Positions 25,292 through 33,829 of a stretch of 64,000 bases of DNA are shown one piece after another. The stretch is taken from contig NZ_BNAR01000010.1 of assembly GCF_014653695.1 (NCBI RefSeq), positions 1 through 64,000 of the forward strand. Reading direction: 5' to 3'. The stretch comes from Lentzea cavernae. GTDB lineage: Bacteria; Actinomycetota; Actinomycetes; Mycobacteriales; Pseudonocardiaceae. The position numbers and the translations under genes are program-made. How positions within the stretch are numbered: position 1 is the stretch's first letter; each line of letters begins with the position of its first letter. Under the pieces are notes generated by a model. It made no database searches, was not told the origin of the DNA, and saw only the letters and a program-made list of their open reading frames with translations.

Positions 25292-27994
25292 ATGGCCGAC
25301 TTCACCGCGGAAGACGCGGAACGGGCGTTCCTCGAGGCGTACAACATGCCGACGGGGATGCCGAAGCACGAGGCGCTGGAACGGGTCGCGCGCATGTCCG
25401 ACGCGCTCGGGCACCTGCCTCTCGGGGTCTCGTGCCGGACGGCGCTGATCGACTCGGCGTACTACCTGTCGCGCTACGACCTGATGCTCGCGCCGTTCGC
25501 GTGGGTGCGTGCCGCGGAGGAGAAGGACCCCGAGGCGTTCAACGAGTACGAGGTCCACTCGCTGAACTGGGCGCACAAGTGGATCGCCACGGGACTCCGG
25601 CGCGACCCGAAGTTCTCGCTGGAGCAGCTGCAGGCCGTCATCGGGCAGCTCGCGGACCGCTACGCCAGGCTCGGCTTCTCGGTGCAGCCGGTGCACGGCG
25701 CCCGCGCAGAGTACGCCTACCACGTGGGTGACCTGACGGGCCTCGCCGAGCACCTCGGGCGTTATCTCGCAACGGAACGCGGGCCGATGGCGGACTGCGA
25801 GGCCTGCGTGGTCGAGGAGCAGGTCGGGATGCTGGCGCGCCTCGGCCGCCACCAGGAGGCCGCGGCCCACGGCTGGGAGGGCCTGGCGGGCCAGACCGGC
25901 TGCGCCACCCAGCCGCAGGGCATCCTGTCCGCGCTGCTGTGGCCGTTGCTGGAGATCGGCGAGCTCGAGAAGGCCGCGCACGCGCACACCACGGCGTACC
26001 GGTTGATCAAGGACGACGAGATCACCTCGTACGTGCACGAGCACATCCGGTTCTGCGCCCTGACGGGGAACCTGGAGCGCGGCGAGGAGATCCTGCGCCG
26101 GTCGCTGCACAAGGTGACGGGCGTGCAGCTGCCGGCCGACGAGATGTCGTTCGCGGAGTGCGCTTCCGTGCTGTTGCGGCGCCTTCCCGCCGACGCGGTG
26201 TTCGAGGTGCCCGCGGTCGGCACGCGGACCGCCGCCGAGCTGCTCGACCGGCTGTCGAAGCGGGCGTTGCAGCTGGCGAGGCAGTTCGACGAGCGCAACG
26301 GCACGCCGACGTGGACCGAGCGGATCACGAAGTCGCTGGAGCAGGAGGACTACCCGGCCGTCGAACTGGCCGTGCCGTCCGCGCCGGTGGCCGCGCCCGC
26401 CGAGGAGTCCGTCGTGTCCAGCGACCCGGTGGAGATCGCCGAGTCGATGGTGGCGCTGTACGACCAGGGCGACTTCGTGAAGGCGCGGCGGATGCTCGAC
26501 TCGCTGCCCGCGGACATGGACTCGTTGCTGCCGCCCGATCTCGCGGCGCACGCGGGCATCCGGCGGATGACGACCGGGCTGGTCCCGTTCGACCCCGAGG
26601 CCTTCGAGCAGCTGCTGACCGCGCTGCCCGCCGACCTCGCGCTGCGCTACCAGGCCCGGCTCGCGATGGGCCTCGAAGGCGGCCGGGAGCTCGCGGAGAA
26701 GTGCCTCGCCGAGGCGACCTCCGACTACACGCGGACGGTCGCGGCGTTGTCGCTGGCCGAACTGCTCGACGGTGAGCACGCGCACGAGCGGGCCGACGAG
26801 ATGCTCGCGCTCGCGTCCTCTTTGGACGTCCCGGAGCTGCGCGGCCGCGTCGCCGTGGACTCGGCGGAGCACAAGGCGCGGCAGCAGGACCTCGAAGGCG
26901 CGTACGCGGACGTCCTCGCCGCCATGGCGGGTGACCTGCGGCCGAACGCCCGGTTCGAGGGCTACCGGCTGCGGTTGCGGCTCGAGACGGTGATGCGCAA
27001 GGTTCCCGAGGCGGTGGCGACGGCACGCGCGTTCGTGGCTGCGTTCCCGCTGCCGGAATCGGCCGAGGCGCGCTGGTTCCAGGTCGCGGCGATCCAGGAG
27101 CTGGACCAGGAGGGCGCCAGCCTGGGCGATCTGCGTGAGGCCGTGGCGATCTCGCGCGTGCACCTGTCCCCCGGTCACACCGCGCACTTCTGCTTCGCGC
27201 TGAGCGGCGGTTACGTGCAGACGGACCGGTTCGTCGAGGCCGCCGAGGTGCTCGAGGAGTCGTTGCGGCTGCTGCAGGACGGGCAGGAGGACCTGCGGCT
27301 GCAGGTCGTGTTCCGGCTCGGGCAGGTGTGCCGCAAGCTGGGCGAGCTCCCGGCGGCCGAGCGGTACCTGCGCGAGGCCGCCGACCTGCTGCCGCCCGAG
27401 GAGAACGGGCGCCGGGCGTTCCTGCTCGACGCGCTCGCGTCGGTGCAGGGCCAGCTGGACAAGCACGACGAGGCGATGGCGTCGTGGCGTGCCGGTGCCG
27501 CGTTGTGGCTGCAGGAGGGCAACCTCTCCGAGGCGATCGGCTCGCTGGTCGAGCTGGCGTCGAGCCTGCCCGACGACGAGGTCGTGGAGACGCGCGCCGC
27601 CGTGGACGAGGCCGAAGCCCTGCTGCCGCAACTGGAAGACCCGCGGGAGATCACGCGGCGGCAGGCCGAGATCGCCGCGATCCGCGCGTGGGTGCACGGC
27701 CAGGTCGGCGAGTTCGCGCTGGCGATGAAGCAGTACCGCGACGCCGAGGAACTGGTGGTGTCGCTGGGCGACGAGGGCTGGCGGGTGTTCGTCGTGCTGA
27801 AGTCGGCGAACATGCTGCTCAACGCCGACGACGCCGAGGGCGCGGAGGCCGAGGCGCGCCGGGCGGCATCCCTGCTGCCCGACGACCAGCAGGTCGGCAA
27901 CGTGCTCTCGATGTTGTCGGAGGCGTTGCGGCGCCAGAACAAGCCTTCTGGCACCGATCCGCTCGTGCGCGAACTGACGGCTCGGCTGGATTAG
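25292..27994 (+). CDS. 900-residue TPR-like helical-repeat protein
   Basis: Almost entirely alpha-helical, with paired helices of TPR size across residues 100-330 and 390-890 (for example 'FRLGQVCRKLGELPAAERYLREAADLLPPEE' spread over 27301-27400). A low-complexity Ala/Pro linker near residues 365-385 separates an N-terminal block from the C-terminal repeats. No enzyme motif, signal peptide or membrane helix. ATG at 25292 follows the HSP90 stop by 2 bp, so the two are translationally linked. TPR proteins are classic HSP90 partners in eukaryotes; a similar role here is inference. Confidence 0.85.
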   Translation: MADFTAEDAERAFLEAYNMPTGMPKHEALERVARMSDALGHLPLGVSCRTALIDSAYYLSRYDLMLAPFAWVRAAEEKDPEAFNEYEVHSLNWAHKWIATGLRRDPKFSLEQLQAVIGQLADRYARLGFSVQPVHGARAEYAYHVGDLTGLAEHLGRYLATERGPMADCEACVVEEQVGMLARLGRHQEAAAHGWEGLAGQTGCATQPQGILSALLWPLLEIGELEKAAHAHTTAYRLIKDDEITSYVHEHIRFCALTGNLERGEEILRRSLHKVTGVQLPADEMSFAECASVLLRRLPADAVFEVPAVGTRTAAELLDRLSKRALQLARQFDERNGTPTWTERITKSLEQEDYPAVELAVPSAPVAAPAEESVVSSDPVEIAESMVALYDQGDFVKARRMLDSLPADMDSLLPPDLAAHAGIRRMTTGLVPFDPEAFEQLLTALPADLALRYQARLAMGLEGGRELAEKCLAEATSDYTRTVAALSLAELLDGEHAHERADEMLALASSLDVPELRGRVAVDSAEHKARQQDLEGAYADVLAAMAGDLRPNARFEGYRLRLRLETVMRKVPEAVATARAFVAAFPLPESAEARWFQVAAIQELDQEGASLGDLREAVAISRVHLSPGHTAHFCFALSGGYVQTDRFVEAAEVLEESLRLLQDGQEDLRLQVVFRLGQVCRKLGELPAAERYLREAADLLPPEENGRRAFLLDALASVQGQLDKHDEAMASWRAGAALWLQEGNLSEAIGSLVELASSLPDDEVVETRAAVDEAEALLPQLEDPREITRRQAEIAAIRAWVHGQVGEFALAMKQYRDAEELVVSLGDEGWRVFVVLKSANMLLNADDAEGAEAEARRAASLLPDDQQVGNVLSMLSEALRRQNKPSGTDPLVRELTARLD

Positions 27995-28881
27995 CCGTTT
28001 GCCTTCGAGGTGGCCTTCTCGTAGGCCACCTCGAAGGCCTCGTCCTCCGGCACCTGGATGTGCGGGACGACGCCGACGCCCTCCCAGTTGGTGCCAGAGA
28101 TCGGGTTGATGGCCCGGCCGTTCGGGATCGACGACTTGAGGTGCGGGCCGACCCGGTAGCGGTCGCCGGGGTGGGCGCCGCCCTTGGTGGTCTCGCCGAT
28201 GAGCGTCGCGCGCTCGGTCTGCTGGAGGTTGTAGCTCAGTTCCTCGGCGCCGGAGAACGTGCGGCTGCTCGTGAGGACGTAGACGGGCTTCTCGCCGCCG
28301 AACTTCGGGCCCGGCACGTGCGGGAGCGTCCAGAACTGCGTGGTGGAGTCCTTCGGGCGGTTGTAGATGTCGTTGAGGTGCACCGGTTCGTCGAACAGGT
28401 AGCTGCAGACCAACGCGACGGTGTGCGGGTCACCGCCGCGGTTGTTGCGCAGGTCGATGATCAACGCGTCGGTGTGCGCGATGAGGTTCATCGCGGCGAC
28501 GTAGGCCGGCGTCGCGATCTCGGCGTCGTGCAGCAGGCGGAGGTCGAGCAGGCCGACGTTGCCTTCGAGCCGTTCGACCTTGTGGATGCCGAACGCGTCG
28601 AGCTCGGCTTCCTTCTTGTACGCCACCGGGTCCCAGGCCGACTCCTGGCCGGTCTCGGGGACCTCCTCCGCGCTGAAGAGCAGGCGGAGGTGCTTGTCGC
28701 CGTTGACCGACTGCAGGTCCGCGGTCACCTCGGCCGCGAACTCCTCGTCATCGTCCACATCGGAGTAAGCGCCCTCGTCCAGGCGGACGCGGAGGACCTT
28801 CGCGATCTCGTTCGCGGTGTCCGGGAAGACGTAGTAGGAGGCGAGCTGGGAGCAGAGGAGGTCGATCTCGGGTTCGCGCAC
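27991..28881 (-). CDS. S41-family (tail-specific protease/IRBP-like) peptidase
   Basis: A 296-residue protein with the S41 core: N-terminal helical cap, 'NVGLLDLRLLHD', 'DALIIDLRNNRGGDPHTV' and the nucleophile block 'LTSSRTFSGAEEL', whose Ser is the expected catalytic residue. 'IPNGRAINPISGTNWEGVGVVPHI' closes the core. No signal peptide and no PDZ domain, so it is probably cytoplasmic and resembles the small IRBP-like class. GTG at 28881. Its stop overlaps the convergent TPR gene by 4 nt. Confidence 0.88.
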   Translation of the reverse strand: MREPEIDLLCSQLASYYVFPDTANEIAKVLRVRLDEGAYSDVDDDEEFAAEVTADLQSVNGDKHLRLLFSAEEVPETGQESAWDPVAYKKEAELDAFGIHKVERLEGNVGLLDLRLLHDAEIATPAYVAAMNLIAHTDALIIDLRNNRGGDPHTVALVCSYLFDEPVHLNDIYNRPKDSTTQFWTLPHVPGPKFGGEKPVYVLTSSRTFSGAEELSYNLQQTERATLIGETTKGGAHPGDRYRVGPHLKSSIPNGRAINPISGTNWEGVGVVPHIQVPEDEAFEVAYEKATSKANG

Positions 28882-28917
28882 GGGCGCACGATAGCCGCGC
28901 GCCCGTGACCCGTCAGC

Positions 28918-29760
28918 TCAATTCCGCTGGTCCCTGGCGGAGGCGTAGAGGCACACCGCGGCGGCCGTCGCGAGGTTCAGGCTCTCGGCGGCGCCGTACA
29001 GCGGCACCTTCAGCGAGGTGTCCAGCTTCGCGACGACGTCGTCGGGCAGGCCGTGCGCCTCGCTGCCGAACACCCACGCGGTGGGCTGGGCGAGTTCACC
29101 GTTCGCCGACGCCTCGACCAGGTCCTGCTTCGCGTACCCGTCGGCGGCGACCAGCCTCAGGCCAGCCCGGCGGCACGCGGCGAAGACCTCGTCCGCGTCG
29201 CGGGACCGGACGATCGGCAGGTGGAAGAGCGAGCCGGTGGAGGCGCGCACGCACTTGCCGTTGTGCGGGTCGACCGTGTCGCCCGCGAAGATCACCGCGT
29301 CGGCTCCGGCCGCGTCGGCCACGCGCGTGACGGTGCCCGCGTTGCCCGGGTCGGAGACGCCGTGGAGCACGGCGACGAGACGCGGGGTGCCCCGCAGTGC
29401 GGCTTCGAGAGGCTGCGGCACGACGTCGCAGACCGCGACGAGCCCTTGGGGCGTCACGGTTTCCGACAGGGAGGCGGCGGCCTTGTCGTCGACCTCGCTG
29501 ATCCGGACGCCCTGGTTCGAGGCGGTCTGGAGCAGTTCGGCGTTGCGCTGCGCGGCCGTCGCCGTGACGAAGAGCTCGTGCACCTCGCCGGACTTCCAGG
29601 CGAGTGCCTCGCGCACGGCCTGGGCGCCCTCGACGAGGAAGCGACCGGCCTTGTCACGGCCCTGGCGGCGGGTCAGGTGGCGAGCAGCAACGACCCGAGG
29701 CGTCCGTTCGGTGAACGGAGCTGCCTCGGGTCGGTTGTGCTCGCGAGCGTGCTGGCTCAG
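28918..29760 (-). CDS. TrmH/SpoU-family 23S rRNA methyltransferase, probable CTG start
   Basis: SAM-dependent 2'-O-ribose methyltransferase of the SPOUT knot class, about 280 residues. N-terminal substrate-binding domain with '[19 protein letters not shown]'. Catalytic knot motifs are '[26 protein letters not shown]' (spread), '[14 protein letters not shown]', '[11 protein letters not shown]' and '[21 protein letters not shown]'. No ATG, GTG or TTG exists between the rplT stop and the conserved domain. The frame begins sensibly at CTG 29760, giving a CTGA overlap with the rplT TGA. This mirrors rplT-tsnR linkage in mycobacteria. Confidence 0.9.
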   Translation of the reverse strand: MSQHAREHNRPEAAPFTERTPRVVAARHLTRRQGRDKAGRFLVEGAQAVREALAWKSGEVHELFVTATAAQRNAELLQTASNQGVRISEVDDKAAASLSETVTPQGLVAVCDVVPQPLEAALRGTPRLVAVLHGVSDPGNAGTVTRVADAAGADAVIFAGDTVDPHNGKCVRASTGSLFHLPIVRSRDADEVFAACRRAGLRLVAADGYAKQDLVEASANGELAQPTAWVFGSEAHGLPDDVVAKLDTSLKVPLYGAAESLNLATAAAVCLYASARDQRN

Positions 29761-30146
29761 GCCTGGTCCCCGGCCGGAGCGTTCACGTCGGCCGGGAGCG
29801 CCTTGCGGGCGATCTCGACGAGCGCCGTGAAGGCGGTGGCGTCGTGGACGGCGAGGTCCGCGAGGATCTTGCGGTCGACCTCGACACCGCCCAGGCGCAG
29901 GCCCTGGATGAGGCGGTTGTAGGTCATGCCGTTCGCACGGGACGCGGCGTTGATGCGCTGGATCCACAGCTTGCGGAAGTCGCCCTTGCGCGCACGGCGG
30001 TCGCGGTACGCGTAGTTGAGCGAGTGGAGCACCTGCTCCTTGGCCTTGCGGTACAGCCTCGAGCGCTGGCCGCGGTAACCGCTGGCGAGCTCGAGAACGG
30101 TACGACGCTTCTTCTGGGCGTTTACAGCCCGCTTGACGCGTGCCAC
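29757..30146 (-). CDS. rplT: 50S ribosomal protein L20
   Basis: A 129-residue L20, a primary 23S rRNA-binding assembly protein. It has the basic N-terminus '[25 protein letters not shown]' and the globular '[21 protein letters not shown]' region. GTG at 30146. In the classic infC-rpmI-rplT order. The C-terminal ten residues ([14 protein letters not shown]) are a species-specific extension. Confidence 0.98.
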   Translation of the reverse strand: MARVKRAVNAQKKRRTVLELASGYRGQRSRLYRKAKEQVLHSLNYAYRDRRARKGDFRKLWIQRINAASRANGMTYNRLIQGLRLGGVEVDRKILADLAVHDATAFTALVEIARKALPADVNAPAGDQA

Positions 30147-30225
30147 GGGTACATCCTGTCGATCTCATGGGGAAACCGGCGTCGGGGGCCGGTTTCCCGA
30201 GTTAGCTAGGGGGTGTCGAAGCGGG

Positions 30226-30420
30226 TCAGAGACCGAGCAGCTTCTTGATGCGCGGGGCGTCGTTCTCCGACACGACCGCGGTGCCGCTCATGCGACGCGT
30301 CACCTTGCTGGACTTCTTCTCCAGGATGTGGCGCTTGCCGGCCTTCTCCCGGAGGATCTTGCCGCTGCCGGTGACCTTGAAGCGCTTCGAGGTCCCGCTG
30401 TGCGTCTTGTTCTTCGGCAT
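30226..30420 (-). CDS. rpmI: 50S ribosomal protein L35
   Basis: A 64-residue L35 ([21 protein letters not shown]...), highly basic with the expected '[21 protein letters not shown]' C-terminal half. ATG at 30420. It sits 50 bp after infC and 80 bp before rplT. Confidence 0.98.
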   Translation of the reverse strand: MPKNKTHSGTSKRFKVTGSGKILREKAGKRHILEKKSSKVTRRMSGTAVVSENDAPRIKKLLGL

Positions 30421-30470
30421 TTCCGTCCTCGTCTCGTGCTACCCACCGGAGTCGGGGGCGGGCGTGCGTC

Positions 30471-31082
30471 CTACGCCTCTTCCGAAGCGGTCTCGTCCGC
30501 CTCGGTCGCGTCGTCGTCGTGCTTGACCACGCGCGGCTTGATGTTCTTGTGCGGCGCCAACACCATGATCATGTTGCGGCCGTCCTGCTTCGGGTTCGAC
30601 TCGACGAAGCCCAGCTCCGCGACGTCCTCCGCCAGCTTCTGCAAAAGCCTGTAGCCGAGCTCGGGGCGCGACTGCTCGCGACCGCGGAACATGATGGTCA
30701 CCTTGACCTTGTTCCCGTGCGAGAGGAAGCGGGCCACGTGGCCCTTCTTCGTCTGGTAGTCGTGCGGGTCGATCTTCGGGCGGAGCTTCTGCTCCTTGAT
30801 GACCGTCAGCTGCTGGTTCCGACGCGACTCGCGAGCCTTCTGCGCGGTCTCGTACTTGAACTTGCCGTAGTCCATGAGCTTGCAGACCGGCGGGCGAGCC
30901 TGAGCGGCGACCTCGACGAGGTCGAGATCCGCTTCCTGCGCGAGTCGGAGCGCGTCCTCGATGCGAACGATCCCGACCTGCTCACCATTCGGCCCGACCA
31001 GACGAACTTCCGGCACCCGAATGCGGTCGTTGATGCGCGGCTCGGTGCTGACGGGTGCACCGCGGTTCGAGGGACTTGTCAT
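30471..31082 (-). CDS. infC: Translation initiation factor IF-3
   Basis: Prevents premature 30S-50S joining and proofreads the initiator tRNA. The N-domain starts at '[20 protein letters not shown]', with linker '[23 protein letters not shown]', and the C-domain has '[16 protein letters not shown]' style residues. An acidic tail of about 20 residues follows, as is common in actinobacteria. The ATG at 31082 gives a 203-residue product, so no AUU-type start is needed here. A leader hairpin lies 36-70 bp upstream. Confidence 0.97.
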   Translation of the reverse strand: MTSPSNRGAPVSTEPRINDRIRVPEVRLVGPNGEQVGIVRIEDALRLAQEADLDLVEVAAQARPPVCKLMDYGKFKYETAQKARESRRNQQLTVIKEQKLRPKIDPHDYQTKKGHVARFLSHGNKVKVTIMFRGREQSRPELGYRLLQKLAEDVAELGFVESNPKQDGRNMIMVLAPHKNIKPRVVKHDDDATEADETASEEA

Positions 31083-31106
31083 TCACGTCCTTTGAGACTC
31101 GGTTGC

Positions 31107-31150
31107 GCCAAAGACAAGAGCCCCGTCGTCGAATGTCGACAACAGGGCCC
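31107..31150 (-). terminator. infC leader attenuator hairpin
   Basis: On the minus strand GGGCCCTGTTGTCGA pairs with TCGACGACGGGGCTC over 15 bp (three G-U pairs) around a 3-nt loop and is followed by TTGTCTTTGG. It lies inside the infC leader, between promoter and start codon. Such a hairpin could act as a premature terminator controlled by IF3, L20 or translation, as in other infC-rpmI-rplT operons. The control mechanism is inference. Confidence 0.6.
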
Positions 31151-31300
31151 GCTTCCAACCGATCTCACACCCGACCTGCTGGCACCCGTGTGCCGGCGAT
31201 CCGATGGACCGGACCCGGCCACCTCAAGAAGCGGTGATCGCGGGTGGGAGCGGGGCTCCACTTGCCGCTCTCGCACTCACGAGAGCTGGTCGCGTCGGAA

Positions 31301-31323
31301 ATACTAGCAGACGCTCTTGACAA
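31301..31323 (-). promoter_or_regulatory. Putative infC operon promoter
   Basis: On the minus strand the extended -10 TGC-TAGTAT (TAGTAT at 31301-31306) lies about 150 bp before the attenuator. A TTGTCA at 31318-31323 is only 11 bases upstream, too close to be a normal -35, so the extended -10 carries the call. Confidence 0.35.
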
Positions 31324-31380
31324 CCCCCGAATCGCGGCCTGTGACGTGGGTCCTGCCAGGGCGCTTGCTTCAATGTGGGC

Positions 31381-31722
31381 GTGACCGATCCGCTTGAAGA
31401 CGACATCCGCGACCTGGGCGACGTCCCCAGCATCGAGGTGATCAGCCGGGCCGCGGTGATGCTGCTGTCCGCCTCCGCGGAGCGCCTGGGCCTCGCAGAC
31501 CCGGACCCCGACAACTCGCCGCGCCGCGACCTCGACGAGGCCCGCCGCCTGATCACCGGCCTCGCCGGCCTGGTCACGGCGACCTCCGAGTACCTCGGCC
31601 CGCACGCGGCGCCGTTGAAGGACGGCCTGCAGTCGGTGCAGCGCGCGTTCCGCGAGGCCTCGGCCGTGCCGGACGAGCCGGGCCAGGGGCCTGGCGAGAA
31701 GTTCACGGGTCCCGTCTACTGA
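31381..31722 (+). CDS. DUF1844 domain protein
   Basis: A 113-residue protein matching the DUF1844 family: 'VPSIEVISRAAVMLLSASAERLGL', 'RRDLDEARRLITGLAGLVTA' and the C-terminal 'FREASAVPDEPGQGPGEKFTGPVY' tail typical of actinobacterial members. Helical and soluble, function unknown. These genes are regularly found divergent from infC in actinobacteria, as here. GTG at 31381 is preferred over the GTG two codons earlier. Confidence 0.9.
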   Translation: MTDPLEDDIRDLGDVPSIEVISRAAVMLLSASAERLGLADPDPDNSPRRDLDEARRLITGLAGLVTATSEYLGPHAAPLKDGLQSVQRAFREASAVPDEPGQGPGEKFTGPVY

Positions 31723-31757
31723 CCTCCGCGACGCCGGCCTGTTCGCGCGGGCCGGCG

Positions 31758-32411
31758 TCACTCGGCGCGGACCACGACCGGTTCCCACGGCTCCGCCTTC
31801 ACCTGGAACACCGCGCTCGCGCGTTGCCCGGTGGCCGCGCGGAACGTGATCGCGGAGCCGTTGTACAGGGGCCCCACCTCGATGTGCTCGACCGGCGGCT
31901 CGTCGTACTGCGACAGCCCGAGCACCCGGCTGCCCGGCACCACGGACACCGTGAGCTGCTCGATGACGGCGGGCCCGCCGAAGTAGCTGAGCCGGAACTC
32001 GTCGGGCGCGCCGGGCGTGATCGCGAACGTCGGCATGCCGACGCGGCTGCGTTGCGAGGCGAGGACCTCGACCATCTCGTTGACCTGTGCCGTCACCTGC
32101 TGGGCGACGAGCTGCGCCTCGTCGGCGAGCACCCGCGACGCCGTGGCCGCCTCCGCCGCCCTGCCGACGGCCTCCTCCGCCTTCCCGGCGGACTTCTTGG
32201 CCTCCTCGGCCGACGTCCTCGCCTGGAAGGCGCTGCCCGTGGCCTGCTCGACGGCCTTGCGCGCGGCCTGCGCCTCCTCCTGTGCCCTGGCGGCGGCCTC
32301 GGCCGACTGCTTCGCGGCGTCCTGGGCGCGCTTGGCCTCGCGGGCCTGCCACAACGACACGGCCACCGCGCACATCGCGACCACGGCGGAGATCACTGCG
32401 AGGACGATCAT
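31758..32411 (-). CDS. Membrane-anchored coiled-coil protein, unknown
   Basis: A 217-residue protein: one N-terminal membrane helix (residues 1-20), then an Ala/Glu/Lys-rich coiled coil (about 22-120, with many AxxA heptads), then a beta-rich domain (125-217) containing 'PTFAITPGAPDEFRLSYFGGPAVIEQL'. No family recognised. The ATG overlaps the stop of the preceding membrane protein by 4 nt (ATGA), so the two are produced together. Confidence 0.75.
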   Translation of the reverse strand: MIVLAVISAVVAMCAVAVSLWQAREAKRAQDAAKQSAEAAARAQEEAQAARKAVEQATGSAFQARTSAEEAKKSAGKAEEAVGRAAEAATASRVLADEAQLVAQQVTAQVNEMVEVLASQRSRVGMPTFAITPGAPDEFRLSYFGGPAVIEQLTVSVVPGSRVLGLSQYDEPPVEHIEVGPLYNGSAITFRAATGQRASAVFQVKAEPWEPVVVRAE

Positions 32412-32998
32412 GCCCGCACCCCCACCGAGGCCAGCTGACGCCGTGCCAGCTCGTCGATCACGTCCGTGTCCCCCGTCCGCCACGCCACCGCGGGGTCGCC
32501 GTCGAACTTGCCGAGCTCCCGCGGCGACAACGATGTGAGCGCTCTCAGGGCGAGCAGATCCGGCTTGTCGCGCAGACGGGCGGTGTTCGCGGCCTTGCGC
32601 GCGTACCGGAGCCGCAGCGGCAGCCAGGTGATGAGCAGGAACAGCACCGGCACGACCACCAGTGCCGCCGCCAGCCAGAACGCGGAGTCCTCCACCACGC
32701 CGATCTGCGCGTTGCCCGCGCTGGTGAGCGTCTCGCCGGCCTTGCTGCCGTTGCCGAGCGCCCCCGCGAGGTCCTCGCCCACGAAGGGCACGCCCCGCGC
32801 CTTGCCCGCGGCGTTGGTGAAGGCGTCGCGGATGCTGCCACCCGCGTTGACCAGTCCGTCCCCCGGCGCCCGCAGCTCGAGCACCCAGTCGTGGACGGTG
32901 GTCGCCACCCAGATCCAGAGCGCGACCCAGCCGACGGCGAGGAGATCGGCGATCAGCTGACGCGTGAACCTGACAGGTCTGTCCGCGTACCACTTCAT
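32408..32998 (-). CDS. Two-helix membrane protein, unknown
   Basis: A 196-residue protein with two membrane segments (about residues 15-35 and 105-130). They flank a glycine-rich outside loop, and a basic cytoplasmic tail follows (RLRYARKAANTARLRDKPDLL). The end 'AWRTGDTDVIDELARRQLASVGVRA' is helical. Not recognised. ATG at 32998, coupled to the coiled-coil protein gene downstream. Confidence 0.75.
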   Translation of the reverse strand: MKWYADRPVRFTRQLIADLLAVGWVALWIWVATTVHDWVLELRAPGDGLVNAGGSIRDAFTNAAGKARGVPFVGEDLAGALGNGSKAGETLTSAGNAQIGVVEDSAFWLAAALVVVPVLFLLITWLPLRLRYARKAANTARLRDKPDLLALRALTSLSPRELGKFDGDPAVAWRTGDTDVIDELARRQLASVGVRA

Positions 32999-33073
32999 GC
33001 GCGGATGGTGTCACAACGCCCGCGGCGGCCCGGCGCCTCGCTGAGACTCCGGACCGCCGTTGCGACGAACAGC

Positions 33074-33829
33074 TCAGTCGTCGGAGTCGTGCAGATGCGC
33101 GCCCTCGCTCAGCAGCAGCAGCGCCGCACTCCCCGGGCCGATCCGCCTGATGCCGTGATCCGAGAAGGCGCGCACCTCACCGAGCGAGTCGACGGCGAGG
33201 AAGTGGTCACCGGTCACACCGACGGGAAAAGCCTCGCGGAAGGTCTTGTGCCACTGCACGAACCGATCCGCCGCCCCCGTGCAGCGCATCGGGTCGAGGT
33301 CGACCACCTCGCGTCCGCGCACCGTCAGCCCGCCGAACTCCGCCAGGAACTCCTCGGCGGCGTCGTGCCAGCCGAGCCCGGGAAAGGCGCGGCGCCAGGC
33401 GGACGTGTCCACCGATCGGCCCTGCTCCCACCCGGCCGCCCTGAGCACCCGCCGGGTCGACCTCCGCCCCTTGAGGTCGTGCTCCAGCACGGCGTCCACG
33501 AACACCCGCGGCGGCAGGTAGTGGTGATCGCGCACGTAGTGGCCCACCAGCACGGGCGCCGAGTACCGGACGCCGTCCGCGTCGACGTGGATCTCACCGT
33601 TCGCGAGGGGGAGGTCGCCGAACTCCCGCCGGCCGTCGCAGAACTCGCAGACGTGGAAGCCGCGCATCCTGTTCCGGGGCCGTTTGCCCATGCGCCACAA
33701 CGCCTCGGCCAGACCGTCGGGCGCGGGGCCGGTCGGGAAGTCGTGCGGAGGGCCGAGCCAGCCGACGTTCACCATCGGCACCCGCGACTCCGAGTACTCG
33801 TACGGCGACAGGTCCGGGTAGTGCGTCAC
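33074..33829 (-). CDS. DUF7919-like plus SUKH-3-like immunity-type protein
   Basis: A 251-residue two-part protein. Residues 1-110 (YPDLSPYEYSES..., 'MVNVGWL', 'GFHVCEFC') resemble the DUF7919 domain, with a CxxC pair. Residues 125-240 match the SUKH-3 pattern: 'AAGWEQGRSVDTSAW', 'AAEEFLAEFGGLTV', ending 'AVDSLGEVRAFSDHGIRRIG'. SUKH proteins are immunity factors in polymorphic-toxin and contact-inhibition systems. No toxin gene is adjacent, so this may be an orphan immunity gene. GTG at 33829 with a GTGA overlap with the gene upstream. Confidence 0.75.
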   Translation of the reverse strand: MTHYPDLSPYEYSESRVPMVNVGWLGPPHDFPTGPAPDGLAEALWRMGKRPRNRMRGFHVCEFCDGRREFGDLPLANGEIHVDADGVRYSAPVLVGHYVRDHHYLPPRVFVDAVLEHDLKGRRSTRRVLRAAGWEQGRSVDTSAWRRAFPGLGWHDAAEEFLAEFGGLTVRGREVVDLDPMRCTGAADRFVQWHKTFREAFPVGVTGDHFLAVDSLGEVRAFSDHGIRRIGPGSAALLLLSEGAHLHDSDD

